64,000 bases of DNA, from the NCBI GenBank assembly GCA_900708905.1, contig CAADRB010000019.1, positions 1,373,295 to 1,437,294 of the forward strand. The letters are read 5' to 3'. The first letter of the stretch is position 1, and each line of letters opens with the position of its first letter. The DNA is from Hymenolepis diminuta. Lineage: Eukaryota; Platyhelminthes; Cestoda; Cyclophyllidea; Hymenolepididae. A program made the translations under genes and the position numbers. Under the pieces are notes generated by a model. That model had not been told where the DNA came from. It was given only the letters and a program-made list of their open reading frames with translations, and did not search any database. This document shows positions 62,201 through 64,000 of this stretch, piece by piece.

Positions 62201-63619
62201 ACCCGAAGATTTGGGAATTCAAGTCTTCATTTGATTTAAATGACTGTGATTTATTATATAAATACAGACGTGCATATATAATTTGTACTAATAATTCTGC
62301 ACTTGTCAGTTAAACAGGTGTCACTATCTACACCTCTGCAGTGGTATTCCTGATATTTGGCGATGTATTGCTGAGGCATCTGAGTCCTACTGCTTAGGAT
62401 ACTGCGGCTCCTATTTTGGACAACCCTTAACTGACGCGTGTGAGATATGATTATGATGATTTAGTCTTGATATAATCTCACCAGGTATCCTCTTAATGTG
62501 AAATTAACCGGTCACGTTGGGACAAAATAGGTTATTAACTAAGTCAGATCAGAAGTTCCATAAAATAGGCTATCTAGGCATCCTAAATGCTGCAGTGGAA
62601 GAGTGGGACGTTTGAGTTATAAAAGGATATGATTTAAAGTTTTGAGTTTGTGTCCAGTAAACTAAGGTAAACGATTTCGTTCTTTGTTTCCAGCAATCGG
62701 CATTTCTGAGCCTGGGCTTTCTTCGATTGTTTCGAGCCGCTCGTCTAATCAAACTCCTCCGACAGGGCTACACAGTACGAATTCTACTCTGGACGTTTAT
62801 TCAGTCGGTGAAAGCATTGCCTTATGTCTGCCTCTTGATTGTCATTCTGTTCTTCATTTACTGCATAATCGGAATGCAGGTTGGTTGATTATCGTATTGA
62901 TTTGTGGGGTAGCAACAAAAAAGGACCCGAGTTTGAGTAGCTATACTGGGTGAGATGGACGAGTATGGGAAGTTTAACCAACTTGTTTATACTCAAAATT
63001 GCCGAATCGATAGTCACACATATTACCAAAAAGAAGTAAGGCTTTTGATTGGCGATAACTGTCACTCTATCTGACTGCCAATGGGCAAAAGTTCACCGCT
63101 GGAGATGAGATAATAAAAGTTGCCAATGTAGGAGATCAAAGGTAGCTAAGACTCTATTGTCTAAATTTGAAGCGTAGAGTCTGGCCAGGCTATGATCTTT
63201 CAAACTTGTAATAATCTTCTCCACAAGGCCAGATGAAAATAAGCAGGACGTAAAGAAACATCAAAAAGGATACGAGAAATTTGTCAACGTATACCTTGAG
63301 GTCTCATCGGGGATAGAGATATGGTTATAGACACAGCATCTGGGGATAGCCGATGTTTACCTTATCAGGGAGAGGTCACTAAAGCTTTGTATTGTCAGAT
63401 TTGCTAGGCCATGCTCCTTATCTAATTCTCGAACCGTCTCTCTCCTCCTCCCTCATTTATCTAAATAACAATCTTCGATCTACATTTTTAAGGGCTTGCA
63501 TTCTCAATGTCTCTTTCATGTCTGAAGGTCTTTGGGAATATCAAAAACGATCCAATGACGCAAATGAACAATCACAACAATTTTCAAACTTTTGGCAGTG
63601 GAATTCTCCTACTTTTCAG
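4862..63619 (+). CDS. Cav2: Cav2-type voltage-gated calcium channel alpha-1 subunit (33 exons, 3'-partial)
   Basis: This gene encodes the pore-forming subunit of a high-voltage-activated calcium channel in the plasma membrane, the class that drives presynaptic calcium entry. Joining the 33 exons listed below gives 4,301 coding bases (1,433 codons plus 2) with no internal stop. The order is: N-terminus 1-115; domain I about 116-395; I-II linker with AID 417-434; domain II about 516-758; II-III linker about 759-898; domain III about 899-1180; III-IV linker; domain IV S1 to the start of the pore loop, 1240-1433. Selectivity glutamates are E352 (TMEGW), E707 (TGEDW) and E1134 (TGEGW). S4 segments carry regular arginines and lysines. 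Cav2 rather than Cav1 is indicated by the S1-S2 stretch [17 protein letters not shown], the linker [15 protein letters not shown] before IIS1, and [19 protein letters not shown] in IVS4. The end of the domain IV pore, IVS6 and the C-tail lie outside the window. The start is the first ATG after an in-frame TAA at 4847. Confidence 0.96.
5206..6158 (+). other. Cav2: Intron 1: U12-type AT-AC intron
   Basis: This 953-bp intron begins ATATCCTTTT and ends TTAC. It contains TTCCTTAAC at 6132-6140, an exact match to the minor-spliceosome branch-point consensus, 18-20 nt before the terminal AC, and it lacks a polypyrimidine tract at its 3' end. Splicing here joins exon 1 (gg) to exon 2 (g), making a glycine codon and giving DWGPFEYM, the conserved entry into segment IS1. 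No GT-AG pair gives this product. Minor introns are a known conserved feature of voltage-gated sodium and calcium channel alpha-subunit genes. The interior of the intron holds nothing else recognisable. Confidence 0.9.
6159..6264 (+). CDS. Cav2: Cav2 exon 2: segment IS1 and S1-S2 loop
   Basis: This exon encodes residues 115-150. It starts with [19 protein letters not shown] (IS1) and the S1-S2 loop stretch [16 protein letters not shown], whose GDK..L.E.L pattern is Cav2-like rather than Cav1-like. It ends at a GTAAGT donor (6265) in phase 0. The following intron is only 93 bp and happens to stay open in this frame. Confidence 0.95.
6358..6497 (+). CDS. Cav2: Cav2 exon 3: IS2 and IS3
   Basis: This exon encodes residues 151-196. 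It reads [15 protein letters not shown] (IS2), then [13 protein letters not shown] and [12 protein letters not shown] (IS3 with its conserved aspartate). The acceptor is a T-rich tract ending AAG at 6357, and the donor is GTATGT at 6498, leaving two bases of a glycine codon. The 1,034-bp intron that follows contains nothing I recognise. Confidence 0.95.
7532..7623 (+). CDS. Cav2: Cav2 exon 4: IS3-S4 loop and voltage sensor IS4
   Basis: This exon encodes residues 197-227 plus one base. After a short loop it carries [15 protein letters not shown], the IS4 voltage sensor with basic residues at R212, R215, R218 and K221. Acceptor GCAG ends at 7531 and donor GTAAGT begins at 7624. The next intron is only 71 bp. 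Confidence 0.95.
7695..7841 (+). CDS. Cav2: Cav2 exon 5: IS4-S5 linker and IS5
   Basis: This exon encodes residues 228-276 plus one base. [19 protein letters not shown] is the S4-S5 linker leading into IS5, followed by [16 protein letters not shown] at the start of the extracellular loop. Donor GTGAGT begins at 7842. The following intron is the longest in the window (9.4 kb) and holds the gypsy remnant. Confidence 0.95.
7842..10665 (+). other. Intron 5, 5' portion: non-coding
   Basis: This AT-rich intronic DNA lies between exon 5 and the gypsy remnant. An open frame of 86 codons at 9644-9904 has no recognisable motif, and exon phases already match across the intron without it. Nothing else stands out. 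Confidence 0.6.
10666..10711 (+). repeat. Remnant of 5' LTR end
   Basis: The stretch beginning gttcgaggaactgtg, with actaataag and ttatg further on, is matched imperfectly by 13990-14035 beyond the integrase region. The paired copies on either side of gypsy coding remnants look like the same end of two LTRs. Only about 46 bp is still alignable by eye, so the age and full LTR length are unknown. A tggcgagcaac string at 10713-10723 might be a primer-binding site but is not convincing. Confidence 0.55.
10794..11318 (+). pseudogene. Gypsy gag/protease-side fragment
   Basis: Two broken frames lie upstream of the reverse transcriptase. The first (10794-10997) is a short Ser-rich stretch with no diagnostic motif, attributed to gag only by position. 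The second (11058-11318) includes [17 protein letters not shown], which resembles the region between protease and reverse transcriptase in gypsy polyproteins. No intact protease active-site motif is visible. Confidence 0.5.
11300..11930 (+). pseudogene. Gypsy reverse transcriptase, broken
   Basis: Recognisable reverse-transcriptase blocks in order are [25 protein letters not shown], a [10 protein letters not shown] block, and [17 protein letters not shown]. The catalytic YxDD box at 11770-11781 reads YLDF, so the second aspartate is lost. A stop follows the [11 protein letters not shown] block and the frame changes at least twice. The enzyme would be inactive. Confidence 0.88.
12080..12640 (+). 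pseudogene. Gypsy RNase H region, broken
   Basis: The stretch [13 protein letters not shown] is the tether/RNase H start. [11 protein letters not shown] replaces the usual active-site context around the first aspartate (Asp to Glu). Downstream, the 12370-12460 segment reads [19 protein letters not shown], and DFDIEY followed by FGQAD appears near 12500-12550. These match the C-terminal RNase H pattern of gypsy elements. Several stops and frame changes interrupt it. Confidence 0.8.
12690..13640 (+). pseudogene. Gypsy integrase, broken
   Basis: An HHCC zinc-binding region is visible ([13 protein letters not shown], then ERCSKCQ about 30 residues later). It is followed by MDFAGPV and [10 protein letters not shown] of the catalytic core. 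The second aspartate block (RTDNGTQF) is readable near 13206-13229 only in a shifted frame. The glutamate block reads [17 protein letters not shown] at about 13289-13340. A terminal segment reading LVRH near 13605 ends the region. The frame breaks show it is not functional. Confidence 0.85.
13990..14035 (+). repeat. Remnant of 3' LTR end
   Basis: The stretch beginning gttcgaggaattgtg pairs with 10666-10711. The DNA between the integrase end (about 13640) and here is probably the body of the 3' LTR. I could not find its counterpart upstream of the element, which may have been deleted or diverged. Confidence 0.55.
14036..17209 (+). other. Intron 5, 3' portion: non-coding
   Basis: AT-rich intronic DNA leads to the exon 6 acceptor (TTCAG at 17209). 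Small open frames, for example 15221-15409 and 16921-17118, carry no motif and are not needed for the reading frame of the channel. I recognise no repeat or RNA gene. Confidence 0.6.
17210..17460 (+). CDS. Cav2: Cav2 exon 6: domain I extracellular loop and pore
   Basis: This exon encodes residues 277-360. It begins with a Cys-containing turret loop with one N-glycosylation-type NES site, then [21 protein letters not shown]. It ends in the domain I pore helix and filter [19 protein letters not shown]352 in TMEGW is the domain I selectivity glutamate. The donor is GTAAGT at 17461 in phase 0, followed by a 77-bp intron. Confidence 0.96.
17538..17641 (+). CDS. Cav2: Cav2 exon 7: segment IS6
   Basis: This exon encodes residues 361-394 plus two bases. 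It includes [20 protein letters not shown], the pore-lining helix IS6, ending in GVLSG. The donor is GTAAGT at 17642. The 805-bp intron that follows holds nothing recognised. Confidence 0.96.
18447..18562 (+). CDS. Cav2: Cav2 exon 8: start of I-II linker with beta-subunit site (AID)
   Basis: This exon encodes residues 395-433 plus one base. [21 protein letters not shown] is the standard link from IS6. The alpha-interaction domain for the cytosolic beta subunit is residues 417-434, reading [18 protein letters not shown] with its last residue from exon 9. The key Y426, W429 and I430 are kept, while the usual Leu and Gly of QQxExxLxGY are Phe423 and Ser425. The donor GTACGT begins at 18563. Confidence 0.95.
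18563..21530 (+). other. Intron 8: non-coding
   Basis: This intron is 2,968 bp. Open frames at 18836-19141 (minus strand) and 20558-20770 (plus strand) show no motif. I see no transposon relic or RNA gene. It ends with a clear T-rich acceptor, TTTTTTGTAG. Confidence 0.6.
21531..21590 (+). CDS. Cav2: Cav2 exon 9: I-II linker, 60 bp
   Basis: This exon encodes residues 434-453 and reads [28 protein letters not shown] directly after the AID is a Cav2-type feature. The exon is frame-neutral (phase 1 at both ends), so it could be skipped without breaking the frame. The 1,753-bp intron after it contains no recognised element. Confidence 0.92.
23344..23445 (+). CDS. Cav2: Cav2 exon 10: I-II linker, basic and acidic stretch
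   Basis: This exon encodes residues 454-487. A basic run ([15 protein letters not shown]) is followed by an acidic, Ser-containing stretch ([10 protein letters not shown]). The acceptor is AAAACAG at 23343 and the donor is GTAAAC at 23446. The exon is frame-neutral like exon 9. It is the least conserved part of the channel in this window, so exact exon usage is less certain. A 78-bp intron follows. Confidence 0.88.
23524..23608 (+). CDS. Cav2: Cav2 exon 11: end of I-II linker
   Basis: This exon encodes residues 488-515 plus two bases. It reads [16 protein letters not shown] and then TEKRFR, the conserved approach to IIS1. Acceptor TTTTGCAG ends at 23523 and donor GTAGGT begins at 23609. The 1,009-bp intron downstream shows nothing recognisable. 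Confidence 0.93.
24618..24745 (+). CDS. Cav2: Cav2 exon 12: segment IIS1
   Basis: This exon encodes residues 516-558. [19 protein letters not shown] begins the IIS1 region, followed by [20 protein letters not shown]. Both RRLAKSQ and HYGQP match Cav2 channels better than Cav1. The donor is GTGAGT at 24746. Confidence 0.95.
24746..28509 (+). other. Intron 12: non-coding, carries one copy of a 44-bp direct repeat
   Basis: This is a 3,764-bp AT-rich intron. No coding or RNA feature is supported. The segment 27156-27199 recurs in the same orientation at 29506-29549 in intron 13. Small open frames such as 26261-26622 lack motifs. Confidence 0.6.
27156..27199 (+). repeat. 44-bp direct repeat, copy 1
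   Basis: The segment starting aaaatgtcaggattt and ending ttattaca is repeated with about four differences at 29506-29549. The two copies lie on either side of exon 13. They are probably fragments of an unrecognised interspersed element. Confidence 0.7.
28510..28622 (+). CDS. Cav2: Cav2 exon 13: IIS2 and start of IIS3
   Basis: This exon encodes residues 559-596. It reads [21 protein letters not shown] (IIS2) and then [15 protein letters not shown] (start of IIS3). The acceptor is TTTTGTCAAATAG and the donor is GTAAGT at 28623 in phase 0. The 983-bp intron after it contains the second copy of the 44-bp repeat. Confidence 0.96.
29506..29549 (+). repeat. 44-bp direct repeat, copy 2
   Basis: This is the counterpart of 27156-27199 in the same orientation, in intron 13, about 2.35 kb away. 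Similarity appears to drop at the edges, apart from a loosely similar a/t-rich neighbourhood. Confidence 0.7.
29606..29718 (+). CDS. Cav2: Cav2 exon 14: IIS3-S4 and voltage sensor IIS4
   Basis: This exon encodes residues 597-633 plus two bases. [12 protein letters not shown] ends IIS3. [16 protein letters not shown] is IIS4, with basic residues at R622, R625, R628, K631 and R634. The donor is GTATGC at 29719. The 1,282-bp intron that follows shows nothing recognised. Confidence 0.96.
31001..31132 (+). CDS. Cav2: Cav2 exon 15: IIS4-S5 linker and IIS5
   Basis: This exon encodes residues 634-677 plus two bases. [19 protein letters not shown] leads into IIS5 ([20 protein letters not shown]), ending FGGE. 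The donor is GTAAGA at 31133. The next intron is 8.5 kb. Confidence 0.96.
31133..38425 (+). other. Intron 15, 5' portion: non-coding
   Basis: This is 7.3 kb of AT-rich intronic DNA before the mariner insertion. Open frames such as 33121-33309, 37105-37335 and 37901-38272 show no recognisable motif. No RNA gene or tandem repeat stands out by eye. Confidence 0.55.
38426..39562 (+). mobile_element. Mariner-family transposon, near full length but broken
   Basis: This is a Tc1/mariner DNA transposon of about 1.14 kb in intron 15, in the same orientation as the host gene. The left end (tatcagg at 38426-38432) is the reverse complement of the right end (cctgata at 39556-39562), next to TA. Only about 7 bp of the termini pair well, so the exact ends are approximate. 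The transposase has an N-terminal helix-turn-helix part ([13 protein letters not shown], then [13 protein letters not shown]). It keeps all three catalytic aspartates: SDEKW at 38915-38917, HRDN at 39212-39214 and PTD at 39317-39319, with D34D spacing. Stops and frame changes at several points prevent translation of a full transposase. Confidence 0.9.
38446..39376 (+). pseudogene. Mariner transposase pseudogene
   Basis: The frames run from an [21 protein letters not shown] start through SLKE, with stops just after it, then [15 protein letters not shown], a gap, then [20 protein letters not shown], and finally HRDNARSH to [13 protein letters not shown]. The catalytic residues survive but the reading frame does not. 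The stop near 39374-39376 precedes the usual end, and a doubled ggttaaatttt motif follows it. Confidence 0.85.
39659..39731 (+). CDS. Cav2: Cav2 exon 16: domain II pore loop, first part
   Basis: This exon encodes residues 678-702. It reads [20 protein letters not shown] and then LTVFQ, the turret and pore helix of domain II. It lies only 97 bp downstream of the mariner end. Acceptor TTTAG ends at 39658 and donor GTAAGA begins at 39732 in phase 0. Confidence 0.95.
39732..42307 (+). other. Intron 16: contains a block of minus-strand open frames
   Basis: This is a 2,576-bp intron. Its middle, about 40700-41830, looks less AT-rich than the surroundings. It carries several consecutive minus-strand open frames of 72-109 codons (41606-41824, 41317-41646, 40939-41202 and 40730-40963) in different frames. 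I recognise no domain in them. The block may be the relic of an inserted gene or mobile element, or chance. The rest of the intron is ordinary. Confidence 0.5.
42308..42428 (+). CDS. Cav2: Cav2 exon 17: domain II filter and start of IIS6
   Basis: This exon encodes residues 703-742 plus one base. It starts [20 protein letters not shown], where E707 is the domain II selectivity glutamate. [15 protein letters not shown] then begins IIS6. Acceptor GATTAG ends at 42307 and donor GTAGGT begins at 42429. Confidence 0.96.
42429..44825 (+). other. Intron 17: non-coding
   Basis: This is a 2,397-bp intron. The longest open frame (43602-43931, 109 codons) shows no recognisable motif and has no partner exons. 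Nothing else is supported. Confidence 0.6.
44826..44926 (+). CDS. Cav2: Cav2 exon 18: end of IIS6 and start of II-III linker
   Basis: This exon encodes residues 743-776. [20 protein letters not shown] is the inner end of IIS6. The linker starts with an acidic run, [12 protein letters not shown]. The donor is CTG|GTACAA, weaker than most others here. If it fails, translation continues three codons (VQQ) and stops at TAA 44936-44938. Phase 0 and the fit to exon 19 support the donor. The intron that follows is 1,108 bp with nothing recognised. Confidence 0.93.
46035..46174 (+). CDS. Cav2: Cav2 exon 19: II-III linker
   Basis: This exon encodes residues 777-822 plus two bases. It is hydrophilic, beginning [12 protein letters not shown] and ending ENQQSFYPR. 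It contains no recognisable vertebrate synprint motif. Acceptor TTATAG ends at 46034 and donor GTATGT begins at 46175. A 72-bp intron follows. Confidence 0.92.
46247..46335 (+). CDS. Cav2: Cav2 exon 20: II-III linker
   Basis: This exon encodes residues 823-852 plus one base. It reads [20 protein letters not shown] and continues to NLTAE, a Ser/Asn-rich linker with no known motif. The acceptor is TTTTTTAAG and the donor is GTATGA at 46336. It is supported mainly by phase fit on both sides. An 82-bp intron follows. Confidence 0.85.
46418..46544 (+). CDS. Cav2: Cav2 exon 21: end of II-III linker
   Basis: This exon encodes residues 853-894 plus two bases. After a charged stretch ([18 protein letters not shown]) comes the conserved [12 protein letters not shown] that precedes IIIS1 in Cav channels. 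Acceptor TTTTCTAG ends at 46417 and donor GTAAAT begins at 46545. Confidence 0.95.
46545..52441 (+). other. Intron 21: non-coding, one C-rich tract
   Basis: This is a 5.9-kb intron. Apart from a run of 10 C, T, 6 C, T, 2 C at 50618-50637, I see no distinct feature. Small open frames such as 47210-47419 and 48300-48485 show no motif. Confidence 0.6.
50618..50637. repeat. C-rich homopolymer tract
   Basis: The tract is ten C, one T, six C, one T, two C. On the minus strand the G10 and G6 runs could supply four GGG blocks for a G-quadruplex. Such runs are also common sites of sequencing length error. Confidence 0.8.
52442..52631 (+). CDS. Cav2: Cav2 exon 22: IIIS1 and IIIS2
   Basis: This exon encodes residues 895-958. 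It starts [18 protein letters not shown] (IIIS1), then [21 protein letters not shown], and [16 protein letters not shown] (IIIS2). IALAAEDP is strongly conserved in Cav domain III. The donor is GTAATT at 52632, and the acceptor ATGCAG ends at 52441. The 975-bp intron after it has nothing recognised. Confidence 0.96.
53607..53713 (+). CDS. Cav2: Cav2 exon 23: segment IIIS3
   Basis: This exon encodes residues 959-993 plus two bases. It reads [20 protein letters not shown] and [15 protein letters not shown] (IIIS3). Acceptor CAAAG ends at 53606 and donor GTGAGT begins at 53714. A 226-bp pyrimidine-rich intron separates it from the microexon. Confidence 0.95.
53940..53960 (+). CDS. Cav2: Cav2 exon 24: 21-nt microexon in III S3-S4 loop
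   Basis: This tiny exon completes codon 994 and adds RNALRL and part of codon 1001. The acceptor is a strong pyrimidine tract ending TTTTAG, and the donor is a consensus GTAAGT at 53961. Its length is divisible by three with phase 2 at both ends, so exons 23 and 25 can also join directly, giving a Lys codon. It lies in the extracellular S3-S4 loop of domain III, a place where Cav channels are known to use short alternative exons. Inclusion versus skipping cannot be decided from DNA. Confidence 0.78.
53961..56136 (+). other. Intron 24: non-coding
   Basis: This is a 2,176-bp intron. No open frame with motifs, repeat or RNA gene is supported. Confidence 0.6.
56137..56245 (+). CDS. Cav2: Cav2 exon 25: voltage sensor IIIS4
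   Basis: This exon encodes residues 1001-1037. A Ser/Ala-rich loop ([13 protein letters not shown]) precedes [18 protein letters not shown], the IIIS4 sensor with basic residues K1016, R1019, R1022, R1025, K1028 and K1031. Acceptor GTTTCAG ends at 56136 and donor GTGAGC begins at 56246. The 462-bp intron has nothing recognised. Confidence 0.96.
56708..56868 (+). CDS. Cav2: Cav2 exon 26: IIIS4-S5 linker, IIIS5 and turret
   Basis: This exon encodes residues 1038-1090 plus two bases. [19 protein letters not shown] is the linker into IIIS5, followed by [18 protein letters not shown], a very conserved Cav segment. The loop then diverges (ASKLTPEEC). Donor GTAAGT begins at 56869, followed by an 80-bp intron. 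Confidence 0.96.
56949..57089 (+). CDS. Cav2: Cav2 exon 27: domain III pore and filter
   Basis: This exon encodes residues 1091-1137 plus two bases. It reads [20 protein letters not shown], then [20 protein letters not shown] and GWP. E1134 is the domain III selectivity glutamate. Donor GTGAGT begins at 57090. The 410-bp intron has nothing recognised. Confidence 0.96.
57500..57701 (+). CDS. Cav2: Cav2 exon 28: IIIS6 and start of III-IV linker
   Basis: This exon encodes residues 1138-1205. It begins [18 protein letters not shown], then [20 protein letters not shown] (IIIS6), then [20 protein letters not shown], the conserved III-IV linker entry. Acceptor GATTTCAG ends at 57499 and donor GTAAAC begins at 57702. 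The 1,416-bp intron that follows shows nothing recognisable. Confidence 0.96.
59118..59282 (+). CDS. Cav2: Cav2 exon 29: III-IV linker and IVS1
   Basis: This exon encodes residues 1206-1260. [20 protein letters not shown] is the conserved III-IV linker. [20 protein letters not shown] and TLILMMK form IVS1. Acceptor TCTTTAG ends at 59117 and donor GTAAGT begins at 59283 in phase 0. The 1,287-bp intron has nothing recognised. Confidence 0.96.
60570..60728 (+). CDS. Cav2: Cav2 exon 30: IVS1-S2 loop and IVS2
   Basis: This exon encodes residues 1261-1313. The loop is long and divergent ([20 protein letters not shown]). [20 protein letters not shown] is IVS2, ending FGPK. Acceptor ATTTTAG ends at 60569 and donor GTGAAT begins at 60729. 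The 1,008-bp intron includes a purine-rich patch near 60985-61050 but nothing else recognised. Confidence 0.95.
61737..61820 (+). CDS. Cav2: Cav2 exon 31: segment IVS3
   Basis: This exon encodes residues 1314-1341. It reads [18 protein letters not shown] (IVS3) and then [10 protein letters not shown]. It is 84 bp with phase 0 at both ends. Acceptor ATTTCAG ends at 61736 and donor GTAAGA begins at 61821. The 873-bp intron has nothing recognised. The S3-S4 loop here is short, with no extra alternative exon visible. Confidence 0.95.
62694..62879 (+). CDS. Cav2: Cav2 exon 32: voltage sensor IVS4 and IVS5
   Basis: This exon encodes residues 1342-1403. [19 protein letters not shown] is the IVS4 sensor, with basic residues at R1352, R1355, R1358, K1361 and R1364. 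It is followed by [20 protein letters not shown] and [10 protein letters not shown] (IVS5). Acceptor GTTTCCAG ends at 62693 and donor GTTGGT begins at 62880, a weaker donor. The 648-bp intron has nothing recognised. Confidence 0.96.
63528..63619 (+). CDS. Cav2: Cav2 exon 33: start of domain IV pore loop
   Basis: This exon encodes residues 1404-1433 plus two bases. It begins [20 protein letters not shown], the conserved turret after IVS5, and runs to FGSGILLLF, the start of the pore helix. The acceptor TCTGAAG has a poor pyrimidine tract, and the donor is GTATTT at 63620. The next exon, which should complete Arg/Ser-Ala-Thr-Gly-Glu of the filter, lies beyond the window. Confidence 0.9.
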
Positions 63620-64000
63620 GTATTTCGAGTTCAATTTCGGGCAATTATTTTCATTCAAATTTTCTTTATCATAACTGGAGAGCAAGAGGAAAAATAAAGC
63701 GTCAATTATGTGCAGTAATGACTCCCTCGATTATTAAAGAACGTTTAAATAACGTTAGGGACAATAAGGGAAAGGTGGTTGGTTGACCGCATTCAAATCT
63801 TTGAATGCACCTTACATCTTTCTAAGGAAAAGAGTATCTGCATTTTTGTGTAAGTCTGGTTTCAATCTTCAATCGATTTGTCTGTAACCTATACGAAGAC
63901 CACCCCTGGAGTGAAGGCAAAGCATGAACTAGACAGAGCTTCATTTCTGACTGTCTGACGTTCACCCCATAATCACCATTTTGGGAGGAAACAATTTTAA
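63620..64000 (+). other. Intron 33, 5' part, cut by window end
   Basis: No coding sequence matching the domain IV filter or IVS6 is present before base 64000, so the remaining exons are outside. An open frame at 63592-63786 is a shifted read of exon 33 running into this intron. Confidence 0.75.

Noticed and set aside
1..64000. CRISPR arrays, bacterial operons or a novel defence system
   Set aside because: The window is intron-rich metazoan nuclear DNA. No regularly spaced repeat array or bacterial gene organisation is present.

Overview
This is a metazoan nuclear window. It holds the 5' three-quarters of one large gene on the + strand: a four-domain, high-voltage-activated calcium-channel alpha-1 subunit of the Cav2 (P/Q, N, R; invertebrate unc-2/cacophony) class. 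I could assemble 33 coding exons from 4862 to 63619. Every junction keeps the reading frame, and the exons give 1,433 complete codons. The model covers the cytoplasmic N-terminus, domains I, II and III complete, and domain IV up to the start of its pore loop. The domain IV selectivity residue, IVS6 and the C-terminal tail lie beyond base 64000.

The AT-rich sequence and the intron sizes suggest a flatworm. Seven introns are 71-93 bp and the others run from 226 bp to 9.4 kb. A short-intron class near 70-80 bp would suit a tapeworm, but that is inference and the species is not established. The decayed Ty3/gypsy and mariner copies fit a flatworm or another invertebrate.

Layout: 1-445 is the 3' part of a dead mariner element. 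446-4200 is apparently empty. 4200-4861 is CpG-richer upstream DNA just before the first exon. Exons 1-7 (4862-17641) encode the N-terminus and domain I, interrupted by a 9.4-kb intron holding a broken Ty3/gypsy retrotransposon (about 10666-14035). Exons 8-11 (18447-23608) encode the I-II linker with the beta-subunit binding site (AID). Exons 12-18 (24618-44926) encode domain II, interrupted by an 8.5-kb intron that carries a second mariner (38426-39562), nearly identical to the copy at the window start. Exons 19-21 encode a short II-III linker. Exons 22-28 (52442-57701) encode domain III. Exons 29-33 (59118-63619) encode domain IV as far as the pore loop.

The selectivity-filter glutamates of domains I, II and III (E352, E707, E1134) are all present, so the channel should conduct calcium. 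The most notable observation is intron 1. It has no GT-AG solution, but it fits a minor-class (U12-type) AT-AC intron exactly: donor ATATCCTTTT at 5206, branch-point TTCCTTAAC at 6132-6140, and an AC end at 6157-6158. This restores the conserved S1 reading frame. Other points of interest are a 21-nt frame-neutral microexon in the III S3-S4 loop, changes in the AID, and a II-III linker too short for a vertebrate-style synprint site. No other protein-coding gene, RNA gene or CRISPR array could be supported.
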